64,000 nucleotides of DNA from Rhodospirillales bacterium 70-18 (GCA_001899585.1 MKWE01000057.1:62001-126000), one strand, 5' to 3'. Shown: positions 36,690 to 45,948, counted from the first letter of the stretch. Made by a program: numbers and translations. The notes: generated from the letters alone by a model not told the origin.

Positions 36690-37979
36690 CTACAGATACC
36701 GCAGGTACAGATAGGCCTGTGCGATCGCCACGCTGAGCAGGGTCAGCGGCAACGCCCGGCGCGTGTAGGCGGCGAACCCGAAGCCGATCCCCTCGCGCTG
36801 GGCGATGCCCGAGACGGTCAGGTTGGCCGAGGCGCCGATCAGCGTGCCGTTGCCGCCGAAACAGGCGCCCAGCGACAGCGCCAGCCACAGCGGCAGGATC
36901 GCGTGCTCGCCGCCGAAATCCGGCGCCATGGCATGGATCACCGGGATCATCGCCGCCACGAAGGGGATGTTGTCGATGATGGCCGACGCGATCGCCGAGA
37001 CCCACAGCACGGCGAACACGGTCAGCATCAGGTTGCCCCGGGTCGCCCGCGTCACCTCGCCCGCCAGCCACGACAAGGCGCCCGACTTCTCCACCCCGGC
37101 CACCACGATGAACAGGCCGATGAAGAAGAAGATCGTGATCCAGTCCACCTCGGCATAGGTCGCCGAGATCTTCTCGAACTGCTCGTCGCGCGGATGCGCC
37201 AGGTTCTCCAGCAGCATCAGCGCCGCCGCGCCGATCAGCGCGATGCTGCCCGGCTCCAGCCCGGTCAGCCGGGCCGTGGCGAAGCCCAGCAGCACCAGCG
37301 CGAACACCGCCACCGCATGGCGCAGCAGCCGGCGGTCGGTGATGCTGTCGGCCGGCCGCAGCGCCATCACCGCCGCGCGCGCCGCCGCCGTGCTGCCCAG
37401 CCCGCGCCCCCACGCCATATGCAGCGTCGCCACCTGCGCCGCCATCACCACCACCACCACCGGCAGCAGGTGCACGATGAAATCGTTGAAGGTCAGCCCC
37501 GCCGCCGAGCCGATCAGGATGTTCGGCGGGTCGCCGATCAGGGTCGCGGTGCCGCCGAAATTGGACGCCATCACCTCGGCCAGCAGGAACGGGAAGGGGG
37601 CCACTCCCAGCCGCCTGGTGATCGAGATGGTGACCGGCGCGATCAGCAGCACGGTCGTCACGTTGTCCAGCAGCGCCGACAGCACCGCCGTCACCACCGC
37701 CAGCGTGGCCAGCAGCCCCACCGGCGAGGCCCGCACCGCCTGCGCCGACCACACCGCCAGGAACTCGAACACGCCCGACCGGCGCGAGATCGCCACCAGC
37801 ACCATCATGCCGGTCAGCAGCCCGATGGTGTTGAAGTCGATGCCGCGTATCGCCTGGTCCTGCGTCAGCACGCCGGCCAGGATCATCGCGCCCCCGCCCA
37901 GCAGCGCCAGGATCGACCGGTCGAACCGGTCCACCATCACCAGCACATAGGTCGCGACCAGGATCGGCACGGCGATCAT
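36690..37979 (-). CDS. Ion transporter, ArsB/NhaD (SLC13-like) superfamily permease
   Basis: A 429-residue inner-membrane protein with about 11-12 hydrophobic segments. It shows the inverted-repeat motifs of this superfamily: NFGGTATLIGDPPNIL near residue 145 and FGGNGTLIGASAN near the end, plus LLDNVTTVLLIAP. Related proteins carry arsenite, sodium/proton or dicarboxylates; none of the visible residues decides the ion. It lies 137 bases upstream of dctP on the same strand and could be in the same transcript. No arsenic-resistance genes are nearby. Confidence 0.87.
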   Translation of the reverse strand: MIAVPILVATYVLVMVDRFDRSILALLGGGAMILAGVLTQDQAIRGIDFNTIGLLTGMMVLVAISRRSGVFEFLAVWSAQAVRASPVGLLATLAVVTAVLSALLDNVTTVLLIAPVTISITRRLGVAPFPFLLAEVMASNFGGTATLIGDPPNILIGSAAGLTFNDFIVHLLPVVVVVMAAQVATLHMAWGRGLGSTAAARAAVMALRPADSITDRRLLRHAVAVFALVLLGFATARLTGLEPGSIALIGAAALMLLENLAHPRDEQFEKISATYAEVDWITIFFFIGLFIVVAGVEKSGALSWLAGEVTRATRGNLMLTVFAVLWVSAIASAIIDNIPFVAAMIPVIHAMAPDFGGEHAILPLWLALSLGACFGGNGTLIGASANLTVSGIAQREGIGFGFAAYTRRALPLTLLSVAIAQAYLYLRYL

Positions 37980-38146
37980 CAGAAGATGGGGGTCAAGCTG
38001 CGCCGGATGAATGATACCTGCTCCCTGGCTGGGACAATTCCAAACCTCGCGGCCGTGTTACCCCAGCCGGCATCCCTCCCACCAGCCCCCGGTTGACCCG
38101 CGCGCCGCCCCGCCGCAGGCTTCCACCACACCCGAGGAGCCCCGCG

Positions 38147-39577
38147 ATGCGCAATTCCGAACAGGCCTGGGAACTGGTCGATGCTCGCAAGGAGGCGTTC
38201 GAGGCGCTGAGCGACCGCATCTGGGAGATGCCGGAACTCGGCTACCAGGAGCACCGCTCCGCCGCCGAGCACGTGGCGATGCTCCAGGCGCAGGGCTTCC
38301 GCGTCACCACGGGCCTGGCCGGCATCCCCACCGCGATCATGGGCGAGGCCGGCGACGAGGGGCCGGTGATCGCCATCCTCGGCGAGTTCGACGCGCTGCC
38401 CGGCCTCAGCCAGAAGGCCGGCGTGGCCATGCCCGACCCGGTGGAAGCCGGCGGCGCCGGCCATGGCTGTGGCCACAACCTGCTCGGCTCGGCCGCGATG
38501 CTGGCCGCCACCGCGGTGAAGGACTGGCTGGCGGCGCAGGGCATCAAGGGCCGCGTCCGCTATTACGGCTGCCCGGCCGAGGAGAACGGCGCGGCCAAGC
38601 TGTTTATGGTCCGCGAGGGCGCGTTCAGCGATGTCGATATCGCGCTGTCCTGGCACCCGGCGCCGTTCGCCGCCGTCAACCCGGCGATCTCGCTGGCCAA
38701 CGTGGCGATCGATTTCAGCTTCACCGGCCGCGCCAGCCACGCCGCCGCCGCCCCGCATCTCGGCCGCTCGGCGCTGGATGCGGTCGAGCTGATGAATGTC
38801 GGCGTCAACTACATGCGCGAGCACATGCCGTCCGACGCGCGGATCCATTACGCCACGCTGGATGCCGGTGGGGTGGCGCCCAACGTGGTGCAGGCGCACG
38901 CCAAGGTCCGCTACGTCATCCGCGCCCGCGAACTGCCGGAAATGCGCGCCCTGGTCGCGCGGGTGCGGAAAATCGCCGACGGTGCCGCCCTGATGACCGA
39001 AACCAAGGTCGTCTCCAAGGCGATCAGCGGCATGTCCAACCTGCTGGGCAACACGCCGCTGGAACAGGCGATGTTCGACAACCTGCAACGCCTCGGCCCG
39101 CCGCCCTTCGACGCCGCGGACCGCGCCTTCGCCGAACAGATCCGCGCCACCCTGCGCCCGGAGGACATCGCCTCCGCCCACACCCGCTTCGGCATTCCGG
39201 TGGATATGGCCACGCCGCTCTGCGACCGCATCGTGCCGCTGGGCAGCAATGGCGGCGGCACCGGCATCGGCTCCACCGATGTGGGCGACGTGTCGTGGGT
39301 GGTGCCCACGGTGCAGATGCGCGGCGCCACCTACGCCATCGGCACCCCCGGCCATTCTTGGCAACTCACCGCCCAGGGCCAGTCGCCGCTGGCCAAGAAG
39401 GGGATGGTGCACGCGGCCAAGGTGATGGCCGCCACCGCCATCGACACGCTGCGCGACCCCGAATTGCTTGCCCGCGCCAAGGCCGACCACGCCGCCCGCA
39501 CGCGCGACACCCCCTATGTCTGCCCGCTGGATGCCGAGGTGAAGCCGGCGCTGAACATGGCACTGGGCGAGACCTGA
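38147..39577 (+). CDS. M20-family amidohydrolase, AbgB-like
   Basis: A 476-residue metallo-amidohydrolase. Metal and catalytic residues appear in EFDALPG, GHGCGHN, PAEENGAAK (catalytic Glu) and SWHPAPF; the C-terminal STDVGDVSWVVPT segment is characteristic of the p-aminobenzoyl-glutamate hydrolase AbgB group. ATG 38147 follows a GAGGAG element; an upstream in-frame ATG at 38093 is less likely. It would cleave an N-acyl amino acid or related amide in the cytoplasm. It converges on the aconitase-like gene across a hairpin. Confidence 0.9.
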   Translation: MRNSEQAWELVDARKEAFEALSDRIWEMPELGYQEHRSAAEHVAMLQAQGFRVTTGLAGIPTAIMGEAGDEGPVIAILGEFDALPGLSQKAGVAMPDPVEAGGAGHGCGHNLLGSAAMLAATAVKDWLAAQGIKGRVRYYGCPAEENGAAKLFMVREGAFSDVDIALSWHPAPFAAVNPAISLANVAIDFSFTGRASHAAAAPHLGRSALDAVELMNVGVNYMREHMPSDARIHYATLDAGGVAPNVVQAHAKVRYVIRARELPEMRALVARVRKIADGAALMTETKVVSKAISGMSNLLGNTPLEQAMFDNLQRLGPPPFDAADRAFAEQIRATLRPEDIASAHTRFGIPVDMATPLCDRIVPLGSNGGGTGIGSTDVGDVSWVVPTVQMRGATYAIGTPGHSWQLTAQGQSPLAKKGMVHAAKVMAATAIDTLRDPELLARAKADHAARTRDTPYVCPLDAEVKPALNMALGET

Positions 39578-39611
39578 CAGGAGAGAGCCGCGTGAGCCGG
39601 CGAGAGGAAAG

Positions 39612-39645
39612 CGGAGGAAATTCCTGATTTTGCTTTTTTCCTCCG
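39612..39645. terminator. Hairpin between convergent genes
   Basis: A nine-base perfect stem (39612-39620 with 39637-39645) followed by T-rich sequence on the plus strand side. It separates the M20 hydrolase gene from the aconitase-like gene, so it likely terminates one or both. Confidence 0.55.
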
Positions 39646-39646
39646 T

Positions 39647-41587
39647 CTAACCGGGATAGCGCGCCCGCAACTCCGCGAACGACACCAGCTCCCCCGCGAT
39701 CGCGCTGGCCGCCACCGTCGGCGGACTAGCCAGCCACAGTTTTCCCGGCCCCGACCGGCCCGGGAAGTTCCGGTTGATGGCGCTCACCGTCACCTGCTCC
39801 GCCCGCTCCGACGAGCCCGGCCCGCAATTCGCGCAGGCGCCGCAGGCCGGCTGCAGCAGCTCCGCGCCCACGGCCTCGAACGCCGCCAGATAGCCCTGCG
39901 CCGCGCAATACTCCCGCACCGCCACCGTGCCGAATTGCAGGAACAGCCTCACCCCCGCCGGCACCACCAGCCCGCGCCGCGCCGCCCAGTCCAGCACCTG
40001 GTGGTACTGGTCGAAATCCGCTCGCTTGCCCGCCGTGCACGATCCGCCATAGGCGATATCCACCCGCACCCGCTCGGCCAGCCCGCCCAGCGCCACCCCG
40101 TTGCCGGGGTCGCCCGGCGCCGCCACCATCGGCGTCAGCGCCGCGCAATCCACCCGGATGGTCTCGGCGAACATCGCATCGGGGTCGCTGCGCATCCATG
40201 CCTCGAGGGTGAAATCCACCCCGCGCCGCTCCCTCAGGAACCGGACAGTCTCTGAATCAGGCGCCAAAATGCCGGTGAAACCGCCCAATTCGGCCGTCAT
40301 ATTGGTCAAAACCGTCCGTTCATCGGTCGAAAACGCGGCGATCCCCGACCCGGAGAACTCGAACGCCCGCCCCACGCCGGCGCCGGCGCGGATGCGCGGA
40401 TCGGCCAGCAGATGCAGCACGACATCCTTCGCCGTCACCCCCGGCGGCACCGCCCCGTCCAGCACCACCAGCAGCGATTCCGGCACCGTCAGCCGCACCG
40501 CCCCGGTCACCATGGCGTTGGCCATGTCGGTGGTGCCCACCCCGAACGCCACGCAGCCCAGCGCCCCGCTATGCGGCGTGTGCGAATCGGTGCCCACCAC
40601 CACCTGGCCGGGCAGGGCGTATTGCTCGGCCATCAACGCGTGCGAGATCCCCTCCGACCCTTCGCCGCCCGCCAGGTAGCCGTGGTCGCGCAGCCCGTAC
40701 TCCGCCACGAACGCCCGGTGCGCGGCCGACAGCTCGCGCACGCCCCCCATCAGCCCGCGGCCCAGATGCTCCGGGCTGCGGTGCGCGTAGGAGAGGTGGT
40801 CCTCGAAGCACAGCACCGTGCCGGCGTCGTGCAGCGTTGCCGGGAAGCCGAAGGTCGCGTGCAGCATGTGGCGCGCCATGCCGGTGTAGTACTCATGGAT
40901 GAAGCGCCAATCGGCCCGCACGAACCCGCCCTCGCCGGCGGCCAGCGCCCCGCTGGTGTCGCCGGTGCGCAGCGCATGCCGCGCCAGGATCTTCTCCACC
41001 AGCGTGCGCGGCCGCGCCGCCACCGCCGCCGGCCCGGCAGCACCCATCCGCGCCCGGCCGTAGCGCAGCAGCCCGCCGGCCCGCAGGATGGCGGCCGCCA
41101 GCGCGTCGCGCCCGGCCACCAGCTCGTCCACGCCGATCGCCTCGCCGGCCTGGATGCGCGCCACCAGGCTGAAATCGGTGGAGGTGAACAGCCCCAGGTT
41201 ATCGGCGTTCTGGCGGTATATCCGCTCGAACCCCGCCGCGATCACCAGCCGGATGCCGGCCGCCAGCTCCGCCGCCGGGCTGTGCTCGCGCGACGACCCC
41301 TTGCCGTAGCGCCGCCCCGCCACGGTCACGCGGAACCCGCCGCCGCGCACGCCGTCGGTGCCGATCGGCCGCCTTCCGTCCACCTGCAGCCCGACATAGG
41401 GATGCCGGCCCAGCCGCTCGTCGAAGCAGGTCAGCACGCCGATCGGGGTGATCTCGTCCGTCGAGATATCGTCGCGCAGCGCGCCGGCCTGCGCCAGGCT
41501 CACCTCCTCGCCGGCCATCTGCCGCTCGATCACCGCCGCGTCGGCGCTCAGGAACAGCACCCGCCCGCCCGGTTCCAGCACGTCCAT
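39647..41587 (-). CDS. Aconitase-superfamily hydratase with swivel domain first (AcnB-like order)
   Basis: A 646-residue Fe-S hydratase. The N-terminal 200 residues are the swivel domain (DDISTDEITP, YGKGSSREHSPAAEL, FERIYRQNADNLGL), which in standard aconitase comes last. The catalytic Fe-S domains follow, with VVGTDSHTPHSGALGC, IAYGGSCTAGKRADF and PACGACANCGPGSS supplying cluster cysteines. AcnB has the same order but an extra N-terminal HEAT-like domain, missing here. The substrate could be citrate, isopropylmalate-like or another 3-hydroxy tricarboxylate. ATG 41587 has GGAGGG six bases before it. It is divergent from an aminotransferase gene. Confidence 0.88.
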   Translation of the reverse strand: MDVLEPGGRVLFLSADAAVIERQMAGEEVSLAQAGALRDDISTDEITPIGVLTCFDERLGRHPYVGLQVDGRRPIGTDGVRGGGFRVTVAGRRYGKGSSREHSPAAELAAGIRLVIAAGFERIYRQNADNLGLFTSTDFSLVARIQAGEAIGVDELVAGRDALAAAILRAGGLLRYGRARMGAAGPAAVAARPRTLVEKILARHALRTGDTSGALAAGEGGFVRADWRFIHEYYTGMARHMLHATFGFPATLHDAGTVLCFEDHLSYAHRSPEHLGRGLMGGVRELSAAHRAFVAEYGLRDHGYLAGGEGSEGISHALMAEQYALPGQVVVGTDSHTPHSGALGCVAFGVGTTDMANAMVTGAVRLTVPESLLVVLDGAVPPGVTAKDVVLHLLADPRIRAGAGVGRAFEFSGSGIAAFSTDERTVLTNMTAELGGFTGILAPDSETVRFLRERRGVDFTLEAWMRSDPDAMFAETIRVDCAALTPMVAAPGDPGNGVALGGLAERVRVDIAYGGSCTAGKRADFDQYHQVLDWAARRGLVVPAGVRLFLQFGTVAVREYCAAQGYLAAFEAVGAELLQPACGACANCGPGSSERAEQVTVSAINRNFPGRSGPGKLWLASPPTVAASAIAGELVSFAELRARYPG

Positions 41588-41643
41588 GCGCATCCCTCCG
41601 CCTCGCCTGCGCACAATGGACGCGGGCCTGCGGCGATGCCAGC

Positions 41644-42819
41644 ATGCGCGGCATGGACATCGCGCTCTCGCCCCGCATCCGCGCCACCGGCGCCCCGCCC
41701 ATCCCCGCCGCCCGCCAATGGGCCGCCCGCTACCGCGGCGGCGCCGGCCCGGCGATCGACCTGACCCAGGCGGTGCCGGGCTACCCGCCGCACCCCGAGC
41801 TGCTGCGCCACCTGGGCGAGACCGCCGGCACCCGCGCCGCCGCGCAGTATGGCGATATCGACGGCGATATCGGCCTGCGCGAGGCACTGGCCGCCGACCT
41901 CACGCAGACCTATGCCGCGCCGATCGCCGCCGCCGATGTCGCCATCACCGCCGGCTGCAACCTCGCCTTCACCATGGCGATGACCGCGCTGGCCGGCACC
42001 GGCGAGGCGGTGATGCTGCCGTCGCCCTGGTATTTCAACCACCACATGGCGCTGACAATGCTGGGCATCGAGACCGTGCCGCTGCCCTGCGCGGCGGAGA
42101 ACGGCTTCATCCCCGACCCCGATCGCGCCGCCGCCCTGCTGACGCCCGCCACCCGTGCGATCGTGCTGGTGACCCCCAACAACCCGACCGGCGCGATCTA
42201 CCCGCCGGCCACCATCGCCCGCTTCGCCACCCTGTGCCGCGCGCGCGGCCTGTGGCTGGTGCTGGACGAGACCTATCGCGACTTCCTGCCCGACCAGGCG
42301 ACGCCGCCGCACACGGTGTTCGCCGACCCGGCCTGGCGCGACCACGTGCTGCACCTGTATTCCTTCTCCAAGGCATATTGCGTGCCTGGCCACCGCATCG
42401 GCGCCATGCTGGCCGGCCCCGCCTGCCGCGAGCAGTTGCTGAAGGTGCTGGACACCATGCAGATCTGCCCCACCCGCGCGCCGCAGACCGCACTCACCTG
42501 GGCGGTGGAGGCGCTGCGGCCCTGGCGCGGCGACAACCGCGCGCTGATGGCCGGGCGGGCGGCCGCCTTCCGCGCCGCCGTCGCCCAGCTTCCCGGCTGG
42601 CGGCTGGATGCGCTGGGCGCCTATTTCGCCTATCTCCGCCTGCCCGAGGGCGCGCCGGAGGCCATGCGCTCGGCCGAGATCCTGGCCGCCGAGCACGGGC
42701 TGATGACGCTGCCCGGCCCGTTCTTCGGCCCCGGCCAGGACCGCCACCTGCGCCTGGCCTTCGCCAATGTGGATGTGGACGCCATCGCCGCCGTGCCGGC
42801 CCGGCTGGCCGCCCTGTAG
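41644..42819 (+). CDS. PLP-dependent aminotransferase, class I/II
   Basis: A 391-residue fold-type I aminotransferase. PLP-binding residues are visible in TPNNPTGAIYPP, LVLDETYRDFLP and the Schiff-base lysine in LYSFSKAYCVPGHRIG; a C-terminal arginine lies in HLRLAFAN. The amino donor is unknown. The start could be 41644 or the ATG nine bases later (41653); neither has a clear ribosome-binding site. It is divergent from the aconitase-like gene with only 56 bases between starts, so the pair may act on the same carbon skeleton, for example making an amino acid from a keto acid. Confidence 0.9.
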   Translation: MRGMDIALSPRIRATGAPPIPAARQWAARYRGGAGPAIDLTQAVPGYPPHPELLRHLGETAGTRAAAQYGDIDGDIGLREALAADLTQTYAAPIAAADVAITAGCNLAFTMAMTALAGTGEAVMLPSPWYFNHHMALTMLGIETVPLPCAAENGFIPDPDRAAALLTPATRAIVLVTPNNPTGAIYPPATIARFATLCRARGLWLVLDETYRDFLPDQATPPHTVFADPAWRDHVLHLYSFSKAYCVPGHRIGAMLAGPACREQLLKVLDTMQICPTRAPQTALTWAVEALRPWRGDNRALMAGRAAAFRAAVAQLPGWRLDALGAYFAYLRLPEGAPEAMRSAEILAAEHGLMTLPGPFFGPGQDRHLRLAFANVDVDAIAAVPARLAAL

Positions 42820-42892
42820 ACGGCCCAGCCGGCCGGGCGCTAGCCTCGGTTCAGCAACAACGGCAAACGCCGAACCCACGGGAGAGACGCCG

Positions 42893-43978
42893 ATGCGCGC
42901 CGCCATCATGCATGCCGCCCACCAGCCGCTGACCATCGAGGAGGTCACCGTCGCCAAGCCGAAGCGGCGCGAGGTGCTGGTGCGCACCGCCTTCGCCGGG
43001 CTGTGCCACAGCGACCTGCATTTCATGGAGGGGCTGTACCCCACCCCCACGCCGATCATCCTCGGCCACGAATCCGCCGGCGTCGTCGAGCAGGTCGGCG
43101 AGGACGTGACCTACCTCAAGCCCGGCGACCATGTGATCTCCTGCCTGTCGGTGTTCTGCGGCACCTGCGACCAGTGCACCACCGGCCACCCCAACCTGTG
43201 CAGCGACACCGAGGTGAAGCTGATGCCCGGCGCCGCCCGGCGCTATAGCTGGAAGGGGCAGACCGTCCACCAGTTCGCCAACCTGTCCTCGTTCGCCGAG
43301 CAGATGCTGGTGCACGAGAACGCGCTGGTCAAAATCGGCAACGACATCCCGCTGGACATCGGCGCCCTGGTCGGCTGCGGCGTGGTCACCGGCGTCGGCG
43401 CGGTGTTCAACGCCGCCAAGGTGGAAGCCGGCAGCACGGTGGCGGTGATCGGCTGCGGCGGCATCGGCCTCTCGGCGGTGAACGGCGCGGCCGTCGCCGG
43501 CGCCAGCCGCGTCATCGCCATCGACACCGTCGGCTCCAAGCTGGACGTGGCGCGCGCGATGGGGGCGACGGACACCATCAACGCCTCCAACGTCGATGCT
43601 GTGGAGGCGGTGAAGGAGCTGACCGGCGGCGGCGTGCATTATTCGTTCGAGGCGATCGGCAGCAAGAAGACCGCCGAGCAGTCCTTCCAGATGCTGCGCG
43701 CCGGCGGGCTGGCCACCATCATCGGCATGATCCCGTTCGGCACCAAGATCGAGCTGCACGGCGCCGATTTCCTGCGCGACCGCAAGATCCAGGGCACCTC
43801 GATGGGCGGCAACCGCTTCCGCGTGGACATGCCGCGCATGCTGACGCTGTGGCAGCAGGGGCGGCTGAAGCTGGACCACCTGATCAGCGGGCATATCAAG
43901 CTGGAACAGATCAACGAGGGCTATGCCGCGCTGAAATCGGCCTCCCCGGTACGCAACATCATCAAGTTTGACAGCTGA
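42893..43978 (+). CDS. Zinc-dependent alcohol dehydrogenase
   Basis: A 361-residue medium-chain dehydrogenase. The catalytic zinc is held by CHSDLHF, GHESAG and a Cys near GALVGCG; the structural zinc by the four cysteines of CLSVFCGTCDQCTTGHPNLC. The Rossmann motif is GCGGIGLSA, and the Asp in AIDTVGSK suggests NAD. It belongs to the large alcohol/formaldehyde dehydrogenase group; class III (glutathione-dependent) enzymes are similar. An imperfect GGAG lies upstream of ATG 42893. The gene ends in a hairpin terminator. Confidence 0.93.
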   Translation: MRAAIMHAAHQPLTIEEVTVAKPKRREVLVRTAFAGLCHSDLHFMEGLYPTPTPIILGHESAGVVEQVGEDVTYLKPGDHVISCLSVFCGTCDQCTTGHPNLCSDTEVKLMPGAARRYSWKGQTVHQFANLSSFAEQMLVHENALVKIGNDIPLDIGALVGCGVVTGVGAVFNAAKVEAGSTVAVIGCGGIGLSAVNGAAVAGASRVIAIDTVGSKLDVARAMGATDTINASNVDAVEAVKELTGGGVHYSFEAIGSKKTAEQSFQMLRAGGLATIIGMIPFGTKIELHGADFLRDRKIQGTSMGGNRFRVDMPRMLTLWQQGRLKLDHLISGHIKLEQINEGYAALKSASPVRNIIKFDS

Positions 43979-43991
43979 TGGCGGGACGAGT

Positions 43992-44011
43992 GCGGGGCAA
44001 TAATGCCCCGC
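43992..44011. terminator. Hairpin terminator between convergent dehydrogenase and cytochrome c genes
   Basis: An eight-base perfect stem (43992-43999 with 44004-44011, loop ATAA) 13 bases after the dehydrogenase stop. It would also serve the convergent cytochrome gene ending at 44049. Confidence 0.7.
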
Positions 44012-44048
44012 TGCTTGCCTCAGTCGGCCGGACGGTCGGCGCCGCCGA

Positions 44049-44426
44049 TCACTTCAGCGTCCCCAGATAGGCGATCAGGTCGGCCCGCTTATGCGCGTCC
44101 TTCAGCCCGGCATAGGTCATCGTGGTGCCGGGCACCACGGCCCGCGGGTTGGTGAGGTATTTGTCCAGCGTCGCCGCGTCCCATGTCAGCTCCGCCTTCT
44201 TGTTGGCGGCCGAATAGTGGAACCCGGCGACCTGGCCGGTCTTGCGCCCGACGATGTCGAACAGGCTCGGCCCGATGCGGTTGCGGCCCTGCGCCACGTC
44301 GTGGCAGATGGCGCATACCTGATGGAACACCTTCTGGCCGGCGACGGCATCCTGGGCGCGGGCGGGCGGGGCAAGCGGCAGCAGCAGCGCGGCGCCGAGG
44401 CCGAAGACGAGGGAGCGTGGCAGCAC
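44049..44426 (-). CDS. Periplasmic class I cytochrome c
   Basis: A 125-residue secreted cytochrome. The signal peptide LPRSLVFGLGAALLLPLAP ends at about ARAQ. The haem site is C38-A-I-C41-H42, and Met103 in PGTTMTYAGL is the likely axial ligand; NRIGPSLFDIVGRKTG is typical of cytochrome c2/mitochondrial-type proteins. A GTG start at 44426 is supported by GGAGG nine bases before it; the frame extends upstream to 44522 through a hairpin and is rejected. It lies downstream of the cytochrome-porin gene and is the natural electron carrier for it. Confidence 0.9.
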   Translation of the reverse strand: MLPRSLVFGLGAALLLPLAPPARAQDAVAGQKVFHQVCAICHDVAQGRNRIGPSLFDIVGRKTGQVAGFHYSAANKKAELTWDAATLDKYLTNPRAVVPGTTMTYAGLKDAHKRADLIAYLGTLK

Positions 44427-44474
44427 GGCGAATATCCTCCAGTTGGAACGGGCGCAGTCACGAAGCAGCGATGC

Positions 44475-44517
44475 GGCGAGGTGCCGGTGCCTGGGTCGCA
44501 GGCACCGGCACCTCGCC
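44475..44517. promoter_or_regulatory. Large stem-loop between the cytochrome-porin and cytochrome c genes
   Basis: A perfect 18-base stem (44475-44492 with 44500-44517) with a seven-base loop. It is 19 bases after the porin stop and upstream of the cytochrome c start on the same strand. It has no U-tract, so it may set relative amounts of the two messages rather than fully terminate. Confidence 0.7.
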
Positions 44518-44535
44518 GCCATTCAGCGGGTCATT

Positions 44536-45948
44536 TCAGAACACCAGCCAGGAGAACAGATACAGCGTGTCGTTAGCCCCGGAGCCGCGGCCAGACCCGT
44601 CATAGTTGCGGCTGGAGCCGTTGAACTTGGTGTAGGCGGTGAACTGCGCGCCCACCTTCAGGTTGGCCCAGGGCTGCATCCACGAGTCCGCCTTGCCGAA
44701 CGGCACCCAGTCGGCTTCGAGGATGAAGGCGTTGCTGTCTGGCTTGCCGTTGTTGCTGCCGTTGACCGGTCCCGGCTGGTAGAGGACCGGGTTGGCCGAG
44801 CCCCAGCTGTTCTGCCAGCCCAGCGTCAGCCCGTAGGTGTTCTGGTACCAGTACGAAAGGCTGAACCGGACCTGGTTCAGATCATAATTGGACTTGAACA
44901 GCGTGAGGTTGGCCAGGTTGGCCGCCGTCGCCGAGCCGTTCAGGTGCTGCGACTCGTGGGTGAACACGCCCTGGGCGGTGACGATGTTGGTGCCGTCGCC
45001 GAGATACATGTAGCTCGCGTCGATCGCGTAGTCGGTATATTGGTCGCGCCCGTTGGAGCCGTCGGAGAAGCGGTCGCCCACTGCGGGGTTGACCCCCGAT
45101 TGCAGGAACATCGCGCCCACATGGGCGGATTGCTGGTTCCAGTTCCATTCGTAGGCCGCCCGCAGATAGGGCATCACCCCTGGCGCGCCGCCCGGCCCGA
45201 AGGCGCTGCCGGTCCGCGCCATCAGCCAGGGGGTCATGGTCTGGTAGAATCCGCCTTCCAGGTACAGGCTTTGGTCGTACCAGGCATAGGCGGTGTAGCC
45301 GATGCTGTTGCCGGCGAAGCTGCCGGCCAGGATCGGCTGGGCCGCCGGCGTCGGCGCGAAGGACGAGCCCACATAGGGGTAGCCCCAGGCGAAGCTGGTG
45401 TTGAACGGGTCCTGCACCGTCGGCGAGTTGTTGATGGTGAGGCCCACCCGCAACTCCCGCCCACCCAGGTCGATGGCCGTCGTGTATGGCCGCAGGTCGG
45501 TGTTGTCGAGGGCCACGGAATTGTCGATCGGCGAGTAGGTGAACTGCGCGAACCCGCCGCTGTGGTCGCCGAGCCGGCCGGCCAGGAACACGCTGATCTG
45601 GTCGATCGCGGCGTTGTTGTTCACCGAGTAGTGCCGGGTCTGCTGGCCTTGCGGCAGATTGCCCGAGGTCCGGGTGAAGGAGGAGAGCGCCATCGCCGTC
45701 AGCGGTACGCCGGCCTGCCATCCGTCGCCGCCCGATTGGGTGTAGCCGGAAATCTTGAACGCCCGGCCGAACGGGGTGAGTTGCGGGCCGAAACCGCCGA
45801 CATGGCAGGTGTCGCAGGGCTGCCCGGTCTGGGCGGCGAAACTCGCCACGGCCTTGGCCTGCGTGGTTGCCGCCACGCTGGCGAGGGCCGCGAGGGCCGC
45901 CACCAGGGGCGCTTTGCGGGGAAATTTGGAGAGAAGCGACGGTTGCAT
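44536..45948 (-). CDS. Outer-membrane monohaem cytochrome-porin fusion, Cyc2-like
   Basis: A 470-residue exported protein. A signal peptide (about residues 10-33, ending AKA) is followed by a single haem-binding motif C45-D-T-C48-H49 in GQPCDTCHVGG and the segment LTPFGRAFKISGY, then about 400 residues rich in alternating aromatic strands and a terminal Phe (YLFSWLVF), as expected for an outer-membrane beta-barrel. This design, haem plug plus porin, matches the Cyc2 family of iron oxidisers and a wider set of uncharacterised homologues. I chose ATG 45948 (AGGTAGGA eight bases before) over an upstream GTG. Substrate and electron direction are unknown. Confidence 0.8.
   Translation of the reverse strand: MQPSLLSKFPRKAPLVAALAALASVAATTQAKAVASFAAQTGQPCDTCHVGGFGPQLTPFGRAFKISGYTQSGGDGWQAGVPLTAMALSSFTRTSGNLPQGQQTRHYSVNNNAAIDQISVFLAGRLGDHSGGFAQFTYSPIDNSVALDNTDLRPYTTAIDLGGRELRVGLTINNSPTVQDPFNTSFAWGYPYVGSSFAPTPAAQPILAGSFAGNSIGYTAYAWYDQSLYLEGGFYQTMTPWLMARTGSAFGPGGAPGVMPYLRAAYEWNWNQQSAHVGAMFLQSGVNPAVGDRFSDGSNGRDQYTDYAIDASYMYLGDGTNIVTAQGVFTHESQHLNGSATAANLANLTLFKSNYDLNQVRFSLSYWYQNTYGLTLGWQNSWGSANPVLYQPGPVNGSNNGKPDSNAFILEADWVPFGKADSWMQPWANLKVGAQFTAYTKFNGSSRNYDGSGRGSGANDTLYLFSWLVF

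Noticed and set aside
36690..37979. Arsenite efflux pump ArsB
   Set aside because: The superfamily also contains sodium/proton and dicarboxylate carriers, and no arsR, arsC or arsH is nearby.
39647..41887. Longer N-terminus for the aconitase-like protein
   Set aside because: The extra residues are Arg/Gly-rich shadow of the divergent aminotransferase gene, and the ATG at 41587 has a well-placed GGAGGG element.
44427..44522. N-terminal extension of cytochrome c to ATG 44522
   Set aside because: It would translate through the perfect 18-base stem-loop and bury the signal peptide inside the protein.
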